DNA from: Bauldia sp.
Lineage (GTDB): Bacteria; Pseudomonadota; Alphaproteobacteria; Rhizobiales; Kaistiaceae
Reading direction: 5' to 3'
NCBI GenBank assembly: GCA_020849325.1
Contig: JADLGL010000115.1
Location: 1-41,076 of the forward strand
Length of the DNA stretch: 41,076 nucleotides
The position numbers were made by a program, and so were the translations under genes. The notes beneath the pieces were generated by a model. It made no database searches and was not told where the DNA came from. It worked only from the letters and a program-made list of their open reading frames with translations. Each line of letters begins with the position of its first letter. Within the stretch, counting starts at the first letter, position 1. Shown piece by piece: positions 12,662-19,101 of this stretch.

Positions 12662-13546
12662 TCAGGCCGCCGGCTGCATCAGCACGTAGGGCTGCATCGG
12701 CGTGAAATCGATCAGAAGAATCTTGCGCGACCCGGCGGTCGAACCGTCGGCGAGGCGGACGCCGGCGACGTGGTGGGCGACGCGGTCGTCGCGCACGATG
12801 TAGCCGTCGAGCGGATTCACGAGGACGAAGGCCGAGCGGATCGCCGCCGCCGGAACGTCGGCGATCTCACGGTCGGCGAAGGCGGGGTCGACGATGTGGT
12901 TCTCGCCGCCGACGATGCCGTCACGGCTGATGAGGTGGGCGCAGGTGTAGTGCTCGCCGTCGCGGTGGACCCGGTTCGGCGACGCCACCGCCTCGACGCC
13001 GGGGCTCGGGCGCATCTCGACGACATGGACGCCGACCTGGATCGGGCTGTTCATCTCGTCTGCGGTGAAGCGGAGCTGGGCGAAGTCGAAGCGGATGATG
13101 TGCTCCATCCAGTCGCTCGCCAGCACCGACTGCGGCACCGCCGGGAATTTCCGGGCGCTGCCGGCTTCTTCCGAGTTGAGCGCGGCGGGCTGCTGGTAGG
13201 TGAAGACCGGCTGCCGCCGGTCGGCCGACCATTCGAGCGGCGCGGAGACGAGCGTGTCCGACCACGGCATCAGGAACAGCCGGGCGTAGCGGCGGTAGCG
13301 GTAGCCACCCTTGCAGTAGGGGTCGGCCGGGAGGTCGGCGGCGAGATCGCGGAGGCCGCGCGTCGCGCGGGCGACCATCGCCGGGGAGCCGAGGCTTGCC
13401 GCCGCCATCGCGACGAATCCGTCACGATGCAGTTGGTCGCGGAAACGGTCGTGCGGCGGGGTCGCTCCGTCATTGCTGGCGACGAGGGCAAGACCGCGCC
13501 GACCCTCGGCTGCGGCATCGATGGTCCGAATGCTCTGAGCTGGCAT
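12662..13546 (-). CDS. 2OG-Fe(II) dioxygenase family protein (free amino-acid hydroxylase type)
   Basis: This 294-residue protein matches the 2OG-Fe dioxygenase group that includes L-isoleucine 4-hydroxylase (IDO) and BsmA. The iron ligands are visible as His194-X-Asp196 (NRVHRDGEHYTCAH) and a distal His at 258 or 259 (RVAHHVAGVRL), with an Arg (264 or 274) nearby for 2-oxoglutarate. The N-terminal PYCKGGYRYRRYARLF segment is also typical. Known relatives hydroxylate free amino acids or small peptides; the substrate here is unknown. AAAGGGGA lies about 7 bases before the ATG. It is the last gene of the operon running down from 15764, and ends at the two-way terminator at 12561. Confidence 0.85.
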   Translation of the reverse strand: MPAQSIRTIDAAAEGRRGLALVASNDGATPPHDRFRDQLHRDGFVAMAAASLGSPAMVARATRGLRDLAADLPADPYCKGGYRYRRYARLFLMPWSDTLVSAPLEWSADRRQPVFTYQQPAALNSEEAGSARKFPAVPQSVLASDWMEHIIRFDFAQLRFTADEMNSPIQVGVHVVEMRPSPGVEAVASPNRVHRDGEHYTCAHLISRDGIVGGENHIVDPAFADREIADVPAAAIRSAFVLVNPLDGYIVRDDRVAHHVAGVRLADGSTAGSRKILLIDFTPMQPYVLMQPAA

Positions 13547-13559
13547 GAGAGGTCCCCTT

Positions 13560-13688
13560 TCAGTCCGTGCGAAGGCGTGCGGCGACGGGTGCCGGCCGGT
13601 GAGGCCAATGGTCGGGCATCCCGATGCGGAAAGCGTCCGGCCCGCCCCGTGCGGCGTCGTCGATCAGCGGGGCGGGACGGAAGGTCAT
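13560..13688 (-). CDS. Possible 42-residue peptide
   Basis: An ATG at 13688 lies two bases after the stop of the 83-residue gene, and its frame ends 13 bases before the dioxygenase start, so it fills the only real gap in the operon. The peptide begins MTFRPAPLIDDAARGG and is rich in Pro, Arg and Ala with one Trp. Third codon positions are mostly G or C like the neighbours. No clear ribosome binding site of its own is visible, so translation would depend on coupling. It could be a real small gene, a substrate peptide, or chance in GC-rich DNA. Confidence 0.35.
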   Translation of the reverse strand: MTFRPAPLIDDAARGGPDAFRIGMPDHWPHRPAPVAARLRTD

Positions 13689-13690
13689 GG

Positions 13691-13942
13691 CTAGTCGAGC
13701 CGCGGGGCGAGCCGGGACCCGACGGACCAGCCGTTTTCGAGGTCGTCCACCTGTTCGGCCAGCGCTCCCATGGCCAGCGACAGGCAATAGGCGACGAACG
13801 GCAGATTGTTCTCGCGGGCCTCAGTCTCGCAGTACTTGACCATGCGGGCGAGGGCGAGCCGATTGTCGGCCCGCTCCCGGTTCGACCCCTCGCCCATCGC
13901 GATCTCTAGCTCGCTATCCCAACCTGTTCCTTGCTCAGCCAT
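13691..13942 (-). CDS. Hypothetical 83-residue protein
   Basis: This short acidic, mostly helical protein (begins MAEQGTGWDSELEIAMGEG; ends GSRLAPRLD) was not recognised. The central part (ADNRLALARMVKYCETEARENNL and SLAMGALAEQVDDLE) looks like two amphipathic helices. There is no signal peptide or membrane segment. An AAAGGGG sequence about 9 bases upstream supports the ATG at 13942, and the gene overlaps the end of the cysteine hydrolase gene by 37 bases, so it is very likely co-translated. A partner or carrier role in the operon is possible but not shown. Confidence 0.7.
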   Translation of the reverse strand: MAEQGTGWDSELEIAMGEGSNRERADNRLALARMVKYCETEARENNLPFVAYCLSLAMGALAEQVDDLENGWSVGSRLAPRLD

Positions 13943-14496
13943 TCGAGTAGCCCCTTTATGTTTGTTACGTCCGAGTATTGCCGGATCAGCTCGGTCGCGA
14001 AGACGTTCGATTCTTCCTCGCTCGCTCCGCCGATCGCCGGGCTCCAGCTGGCGTCCGCCACGAACAGGCTGGTGTGCTGCCGGTGGTAGGCATCGAGTGC
14101 CGTGGCCAGGCACGCGCCCGTCGACGTCAGACCGGCGATGACGAAGACGGGGTGATCCATGTTCTGCGTCACGGCCGCGAAAGCCTGGGCGGCGTAGCAG
14201 GACGGCATCGAGCGCTCGAAGATCATCTCCGACGGCCGCGGCCGGAACTCGTCGATCCACGACGCGTAGTCGGTGGCGGCGTTGAGATACGCCTCGCGGC
14301 GCAGCTGGCGGAAATGGGCGATCGGCAGGCGGTGCTCGCGGGCGAAAGCGAGCAATCTCCGGCAATTGCCCATCCAGGGCTCGTTCGCGTCGACCGCGAG
14401 GGGGCGGCCCTTCGCGATGTACTCGACCTGGAGATCGACGAAGCACACGATGGGCAGCGGTCGCTGGCGCTGCAGCGGGAGGCGGATGATGTTCAT
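13906..14496 (-). CDS. Isochorismatase-like cysteine hydrolase
   Basis: This 196-residue protein has the cysteine hydrolase fold of the isochorismatase/nicotinamidase superfamily. The catalytic Asp is Asp21 (CFVDLQVEYIA) and the nucleophile is Cys129 (AGLTSTGACLATALDA). The Lys of the usual Asp-Lys-Cys triad is not obvious: the expected position carries Arg95 (IFERSMPSC), so activity may differ from classical members. Family reactions cleave amide or vinyl-ether bonds of small molecules. Its ATG overlaps the stop of the upstream acyltransferase gene (ATGA), and the next gene overlaps its end. Confidence 0.82.
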   Translation of the reverse strand: MNIIRLPLQRQRPLPIVCFVDLQVEYIAKGRPLAVDANEPWMGNCRRLLAFAREHRLPIAHFRQLRREAYLNAATDYASWIDEFRPRPSEMIFERSMPSCYAAQAFAAVTQNMDHPVFVIAGLTSTGACLATALDAYHRQHTSLFVADASWSPAIGGASEEESNVFATELIRQYSDVTNIKGLLEWLSKEQVGIAS

Positions 14497-15158
14497 GCCG
14501 CGGTCTTGGCCTCGGGCTGCTTCTCGCGCCGGCCGTTGAGCGGCGAGGTGGCGGGACGCCCGGCCGATTCGTCGAGGACGCCGCGATCCTCCCAGTCACC
14601 CTCCGGGCGGATGATGAGATAGGGGTCGCTCGCCATCGTGATCGGATCGGGATGCGGCTCGAGCTCGATCACCATCTCGGTGTAGGAGAAGTCCGAGAAG
14701 ACGAGATCGCGCTTCTTCTCGCCGATCGGCTTCGCGCCGAAATGGGCCCAGAAGTCCACGAGCCGGTCCTGCGCGTGACCGTAGATGCGGCGGAACCCCT
14801 TCTTGCGGGCGTGCTCGATGCCGGCCTGGACGATCTGGAAGGCGATACGGCTGCGGCGGTAGTCCTGCCGCACCGCAAGGCGCTCGAGCTTGCAGAAATC
14901 GGCGAAGTAGCGGGCCCGGAGGGCCGCGACCGGCTCGCGGCCGACCATCGCGATGAAGTGCAGCGAGCAGAAGTCGTTGCCGTCGAACTCCTCCTCGTAG
15001 GGGCAGGCCTGGTCGGTGAGGAACACCGCGGAGCGGACGGCGACGACCTGCATGAGGTCTTCCATCGAGCGGGCGATCTTGATCGTCGCCCGCCGTGTCG
15101 TCGCGGGCCCCGTCGGGCGGGTTCGCTTCCAGCGGTCGGAGTAGATCGGCGCATTCAT
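14493..15158 (-). CDS. GNAT-family N-acyltransferase
   Basis: The 221-residue protein has a GNAT fold pattern: VRSAVFLTDQACPYEEEFDG at the start of the domain, beta-4 and the acyl-CoA-binding loop at CKLERLAVRQDYRRSRIAFQIV, and the beta-5 to alpha-4 segment RRIYGHAQDRLVDFWAHFGA. The pyrophosphate-binding loop is RRSRIA rather than the usual RGxGxG, so acyl donor use may be atypical. A C-terminal tail of about 60 residues is extra and low in complexity. GNAT enzymes acylate amines; in this operon, an amino acid derivative is a plausible acceptor, which is inference. The gene sits 12 bases after the preceding gene and overlaps the hydrolase gene. Confidence 0.82.
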   Translation of the reverse strand: MNAPIYSDRWKRTRPTGPATTRRATIKIARSMEDLMQVVAVRSAVFLTDQACPYEEEFDGNDFCSLHFIAMVGREPVAALRARYFADFCKLERLAVRQDYRRSRIAFQIVQAGIEHARKKGFRRIYGHAQDRLVDFWAHFGAKPIGEKKRDLVFSDFSYTEMVIELEPHPDPITMASDPYLIIRPEGDWEDRGVLDESAGRPATSPLNGRREKQPEAKTAA

Positions 15159-15170
15159 GACGTGCGTTCC

Positions 15171-15764
15171 CTAGGCTGCGAGAATCCGGCGGGTCCGGTT
15201 CGCTTGCCGGACGTAGCCGAGAAGGAGCGGGTCGATTTCGGGCATCGCCTCGAAGCCGATGTTGAGCATCAGCTTCGTCGCGGCAGGCGTCGTCGCGCGG
15301 GCGTAGAGGTTGGCCGTGGCATAGCGCGGGCCGCGGAGATGGCGGCTGACGAGCCGGATGCCCTCGGCCGCGAGGCGAGGGGCGACGACGGCCCATTTGT
15401 AGATGGCGGCGACCGGCTGCCGCGGCGTCGCGAGCCAGGCGAGCGAGGGGTCGGCCGCGTCGAAGCTGCCCGACATCAGCCGCCGAAGGCCGGTGGCGTT
15501 GAGGTGGAGCATCGCGTAGGCGCCGACGACCTCGCCGTTGCGGCGGAAGGCCCAGATGGCGTCGCGATCATGGCTGCGGACGCGTTCGACCACCGGGCCC
15601 GCCGCGGCGAGCGCCGGTATCTGCGTCACCGCGAGGTCCATGAGGGCGCCGAGTTCGCCCCAGCCCGCGGGGGAAGCGGCGATCCGCCGGGCCGGCATAT
15701 CCGCCAGGTCGTCGAAGTCGGCGCGCTGCGCCAGCGCAGCGGGGCCGGAAACCGGACGCGACAT
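15171..15764 (-). CDS. Putative acyltransferase-like protein (weak GNAT resemblance)
   Basis: This 197-residue protein is the first gene of the minus-strand operon. Its middle (AIWAFRRNGEVVGAYAMLHL) and end (ATPAATKLMLNIGFEAM) resemble beta strands and the last helix of a GNAT fold, but the acyl-CoA binding loop is not clear, so the assignment is tentative. GAGGGAAGG lies about 3-10 bases before the ATG at 15764 and decides this start. The divergent LysR gene begins 77 bases away, suggesting control by that regulator. Confidence 0.6.
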   Translation of the reverse strand: MSRPVSGPAALAQRADFDDLADMPARRIAASPAGWGELGALMDLAVTQIPALAAAGPVVERVRSHDRDAIWAFRRNGEVVGAYAMLHLNATGLRRLMSGSFDAADPSLAWLATPRQPVAAIYKWAVVAPRLAAEGIRLVSRHLRGPRYATANLYARATTPAATKLMLNIGFEAMPEIDPLLLGYVRQANRTRRILAA

Positions 15765-15785
15765 GAGCCTTCCCTCGGTTGCCGT

Positions 15786-15802
15786 GGACGGCCTCGCCGT
15801 CC
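15786..15802. promoter_or_regulatory. Candidate LysR-type operator in the divergent promoter
   Basis: GGACGG and CCGTCC form a perfect 6-bp inverted repeat with a 5-base spacer in the 77-base gap between the divergent operon and the LysR gene. The spacing is right for a LysR-type site, but the motif does not match the T-N11-A form exactly and could be chance in GC-rich DNA. Confidence 0.35.
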
Positions 15803-15841
15803 CGTGGTTAACCTGACGGTGGCGGATATCCGGGGGTTTGT

Positions 15842-16888
15842 ATGCGTCGCCTCGTGCAAGGGGGTGCTGCGCTCGCGCAGCACGCACAGCCGGCCTCACC
15901 CGACCTCGCCTGGGACGACGTGCGCGTCTTCCTGGCGTGCGTCGACGGCGGCAGTTTCCGGAAGGCCGGGGACATCCTCGGCGTGAATGCCTCGACCGTG
16001 GCCCGGCGCATCGAGGGATTCGAGCGCCAGCTCGGCTATGTTCTGTTCGGACGCCTGACCGACGGTCTCGTCGCCACGGCCGAGGGCGAGGCGCTCATAC
16101 CCGGCGCCCGGCAGATGGAGGCATCGTACCGCGATCTCGTCCGCCGGATGAATGCCCCGAAGGTCGACCATCGCGGCGTGGTGAAGATTTCGATTACCGA
16201 CGGTCTCGGCACGTTCTGGATGATGCCGCTGCTCGTCGAGTTCTCACGGGCCAACCCGAACCTGATCCTTCAGGTCGATTGCGCGGTCGACAGCGCCGAC
16301 GTTCTCCGCTTCGAGGCCGACCTGTCGATCCAGTTCTCGCGGCCGGACGCGCCGGAGCAGATCGTCACCCGCCTCGGCTCGCTCCACGCCTATCCCTACG
16401 CCTCGCAGGGCTATGCCGACCGTTTCGGGCTGCCGAAAACCCTCGAGGAGATGAAGAACCACCGCCTCGTCGACCAGGTGAGCCCGCGCTACCCCGAGGG
16501 AACCTGGTCGCGCTATCTCGGCATTCCGATCGAAGGCATCGTCGGCATCCGGTCGAACGCCTCCACGAGCGTGTTCTACGCCATCGAGAAGGGCGCGGGC
16601 ATCGGCGCGCTGCCCACCTTCGCCTGCGCGCTCGACGCCCCCGTGGTTCCCGTCGACCTCGGCATCCATCACCGGATGGACATCTGGCTCACCTGCTCGC
16701 GCACGACGCGGCAGACGAAGCGGGTCGGCCACGTCGTCGAATGGGTGAAGTCGATCTTCGACCCGGCGCGCTATCCGTGGTTCCGCGACGACTTCATCCA
16801 CCCGTACGAGCTGGTGAAGATGGCGCCCGCCGGCACCGAACTGCAGTCGGTGAAAGGCTCGTTCGCGGCGACGCCGTTCCGGCCCTGA
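15842..16888 (+). CDS. LysR-family transcriptional regulator
   Basis: The 348-residue protein has an N-terminal winged helix-turn-helix (DVRVFLACVDGGSFRKAGD... NASTVARRIEGFERQLG, residues about 24-70) and a LysR substrate-binding domain. The N-terminus is about 20 residues longer than usual. GGGGGT lies 5 bases before the ATG. It is divergent from the acyltransferase/hydrolase/dioxygenase operon with a 77-base shared promoter region, the classical arrangement of a LysR regulator with its target. The effector is likely a small molecule of that pathway, which is inference. Confidence 0.92.
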   Translation: MRRLVQGGAALAQHAQPASPDLAWDDVRVFLACVDGGSFRKAGDILGVNASTVARRIEGFERQLGYVLFGRLTDGLVATAEGEALIPGARQMEASYRDLVRRMNAPKVDHRGVVKISITDGLGTFWMMPLLVEFSRANPNLILQVDCAVDSADVLRFEADLSIQFSRPDAPEQIVTRLGSLHAYPYASQGYADRFGLPKTLEEMKNHRLVDQVSPRYPEGTWSRYLGIPIEGIVGIRSNASTSVFYAIEKGAGIGALPTFACALDAPVVPVDLGIHHRMDIWLTCSRTTRQTKRVGHVVEWVKSIFDPARYPWFRDDFIHPYELVKMAPAGTELQSVKGSFAATPFRP

Positions 16889-16934
16889 CCGGCGCCAGGG
16901 TCAGGGCGCGGAAGGCGCGGTCCCGCGCCTCGCC

Positions 16935-17492
16935 CTACGCCGCGTCCTTCCACTTCAACGAGCAGCCGATCGACGGAATCTGGTCGGCCGGGCCTTTTCC
17001 GGTCCGGGCGACGAGCCGCATCGCCTCGAGGAGCTCGCGGCGGGTGCCGGCCGGCGGCGGGTCCTTCCGGCCTTCGTCGAGGCGGCCGCGGTACTGCACG
17101 GAGCCTTCGGCGTCGAGGCCGAAATAGTCGGGCGTGCATTCCGCCCGGTAGGCGCGGGCGACGGCCTGGCTCTCGTCGTAGAGATAGGGGAAGGGGAAGG
17201 CGTGCCTCGCGGCGAAGGCCTTCATGTTGTCGAACGAATCCTCGGGGTACGCCGCGACGTCGTTCGAGCTGATCGCGACGAAGGCGACGCCGTCCTCGGC
17301 GAGCGCCTTCGCATCCGCGACCAGCCGGTCGATCACGCCCTTCACATAGGGGCAGTGATTGCAGATGAAGACCACCACCGTGCCGTTCCGGCCTTTTGCC
17401 TCGGCGAGGCTCCAGGTCCGTCCGTCGACGCCGGGCAGGACGAAACCGGGCGCCTTGATGCCCATTTCGACGGGCGGCGGGCTGACGGCCAT
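16935..17492 (-). CDS. Thioredoxin-like (AhpC/TSA-type redoxin) protein
   Basis: The 185-residue protein has a thioredoxin fold with the motif CNHC (Cys44, Cys47) in VVVFICNHCPYVKG, preceded by PGVDGRTWSLAEAKG, and the cis-Pro loop near CTPDYFGLD. This form occurs in a peroxiredoxin-like family in which the first Cys is probably reactive. No signal peptide is seen. GAGG 8-9 bases upstream supports the ATG at 17492. The reading frame remains open further upstream without a good start. Its physiological substrate is unknown. Confidence 0.88.
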   Translation of the reverse strand: MAVSPPPVEMGIKAPGFVLPGVDGRTWSLAEAKGRNGTVVVFICNHCPYVKGVIDRLVADAKALAEDGVAFVAISSNDVAAYPEDSFDNMKAFAARHAFPFPYLYDESQAVARAYRAECTPDYFGLDAEGSVQYRGRLDEGRKDPPPAGTRRELLEAMRLVARTGKGPADQIPSIGCSLKWKDAA

Positions 17493-17643
17493 TGCAGAGA
17501 TCCTCGTTCGGAAAGCTGTTGATCCGGCACGCAATCTAGGGAGTCCGCGATCGGCGCGAAACCCGCGTGCCGTGCGGCTTCGTCGCTTTACGGGCTGCCG
17601 CCGAAGGGGAATAGTCGAAGCAATCATCGTCACGGGGAATCCC

Positions 17644-18930
17644 ATGCGCCTCACCAACCTGCTGTCGGCCACTTCGGTGGCAGTTCTCGCCATGGCTGCG
17701 GCCAGTGCCGCGCGGGCCGATATCGGCGGCCAGTACACCGGCTATGGCGAGGGCGCCGGTACGACGATCGACCTCGTGCAGACCGGCACGGCGCTCAACG
17801 GCGTCATCGGCGGGGATGTCGACGGCGTCCTTCTCGGCACCGCCACCGGCGACACCGCAACCGGGGTCGTTCTTCTCTTCGACGTCGCAAAATTCCCGTT
17901 CACCGCCGTCTTCACCGGGAGCGAACTCCGCATCACCATCACCGGCGTCAACGGTCAGCAGACGCTGATCCCGTTCACCCTCGACGGCGCGGCGGCGCCG
18001 ACGACGCTTCCGACCGCCCCGACCAAGCCGGCGCCGCAGCCTCCGCAGGCGCCGCCCGTCCTCGATCATGCCGCGGTAACCGAGGCGCTGCGGGCGCTCC
18101 TCACGGGTCTCGTCGCCATCGAGTTCGACGATCAGCCGCCTGCCGCGCAGGCGGGGTTCGTCGAGTGCCTCATCGGCGTCACCGCGCCGCTGTCGGCGGA
18201 GGAGCTGCAGATGCTGGTCGATACGGGCTTCAACCCCGACGACGCCATGATCGTGCGGTTCGACCGCACCGTGCCGGGGATCGATGCGGCGGTCGCAGCC
18301 TGCTTCACGGCGGCCGACGTTCCGGCGGAGACGCCGCCGCCCGTTCCGACCAAGCCCGGCCCGGCCCCGGCCACGGCCCCCGCGCCCGATCCGGCCGCGA
18401 CCCCGCCGCCGGTCGCGCTCGACGACGCGGTGGTGGACGGGAACCTCCGGACGGTCCTCGTCGGCGTGGTTGCCGCCGAGCTGCCGGACGCCACGGACGA
18501 ACAGCGCACCGCGGTCGTCGCGTGCCTGATGGCCGCCGTCGCACCTCTTCCGGCGGCCGACCGCCAACACCTCGCCGACATCGGCTTCGAGCCCGACGAC
18601 CGCGAGGCGGCACGGCTCGAGGCGCTCGTTCCGGGCATCTCGATGGCGGTGCAGGATTGCCTCCTCGCCTACGAGCCGGTGCGGACCTCGGTGACCCTTT
18701 CGAACGGCGCGACCGTCACCGTCGAAGGCGGCGTCAACCACATGTTCGAAGCGATCGACGGCGGCTACCGGATCGCGGTCGATGCGACCGACATCGTCGT
18801 CACCGCCACGGAACTCGTCGTCTCCGGCGCCACGACGCCGCTTCCGGCCAGCTTCACGGAGCTCGTGGTCGCGATCACCGACACGGGCTTCGCCATCACC
18901 GTCGACGGCGCGCCGCTTCCGGCCAACTGA
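17644..18930 (+). CDS. Secreted protein with a duplicated Cys-pair domain
   Basis: This 428-residue protein was not recognised. A signal peptide is clear (MRLTNLLSATSVAVLAM..., predicted cleavage after ASAARA). Residues about 26-115 form a beta-rich domain. Two homologous domains follow at about 139-221 and 258-340, each with a Cys pair exactly 45 residues apart (175/220 and 294/339) and matching APL.A...L.D.GF.PDD segments, joined by Pro/Ala/Thr-rich linkers (122-138, 230-257). The last 85 residues are again beta-rich. It is probably periplasmic, with one disulfide per repeat. GGGGA about 6 bases upstream supports the ATG at 17644. Confidence 0.85.
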   Translation: MRLTNLLSATSVAVLAMAAASAARADIGGQYTGYGEGAGTTIDLVQTGTALNGVIGGDVDGVLLGTATGDTATGVVLLFDVAKFPFTAVFTGSELRITITGVNGQQTLIPFTLDGAAAPTTLPTAPTKPAPQPPQAPPVLDHAAVTEALRALLTGLVAIEFDDQPPAAQAGFVECLIGVTAPLSAEELQMLVDTGFNPDDAMIVRFDRTVPGIDAAVAACFTAADVPAETPPPVPTKPGPAPATAPAPDPAATPPPVALDDAVVDGNLRTVLVGVVAAELPDATDEQRTAVVACLMAAVAPLPAADRQHLADIGFEPDDREAARLEALVPGISMAVQDCLLAYEPVRTSVTLSNGATVTVEGGVNHMFEAIDGGYRIAVDATDIVVTATELVVSGATTPLPASFTELVVAITDTGFAITVDGAPLPAN

Positions 18931-18964
18931 GCCCGGCCGGCCGGGGCGATTCGCCCGCCGGAAC

Positions 18965-18994
18965 GAAAAGACCCCCGCGCGAGGCGCGGGGGTC
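18965..18994 (-). terminator. Intrinsic terminator of the PQQ dehydrogenase operon
   Basis: GACCCCCGCGC and GCGCGGGGGTC form a perfect 11-bp stem with a 3-base loop (18970-18994). Read on the minus strand the stem is followed by TTTT, so it fits as the terminator about 110 bases after the dehydrogenase stop. On the plus strand there is no T tract. Confidence 0.85.
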
Positions 18995-19101
18995 GAGGGG
19001 GAGGAAGAGGTTTCCGGTCACGGCAGGAGGGGCGCCGTGCCGGTGATGACTGCGGAAAAAGATGCGGGAACGGGGAGGGGGATCGCCCCTCCCCAAAGCC
19101 G

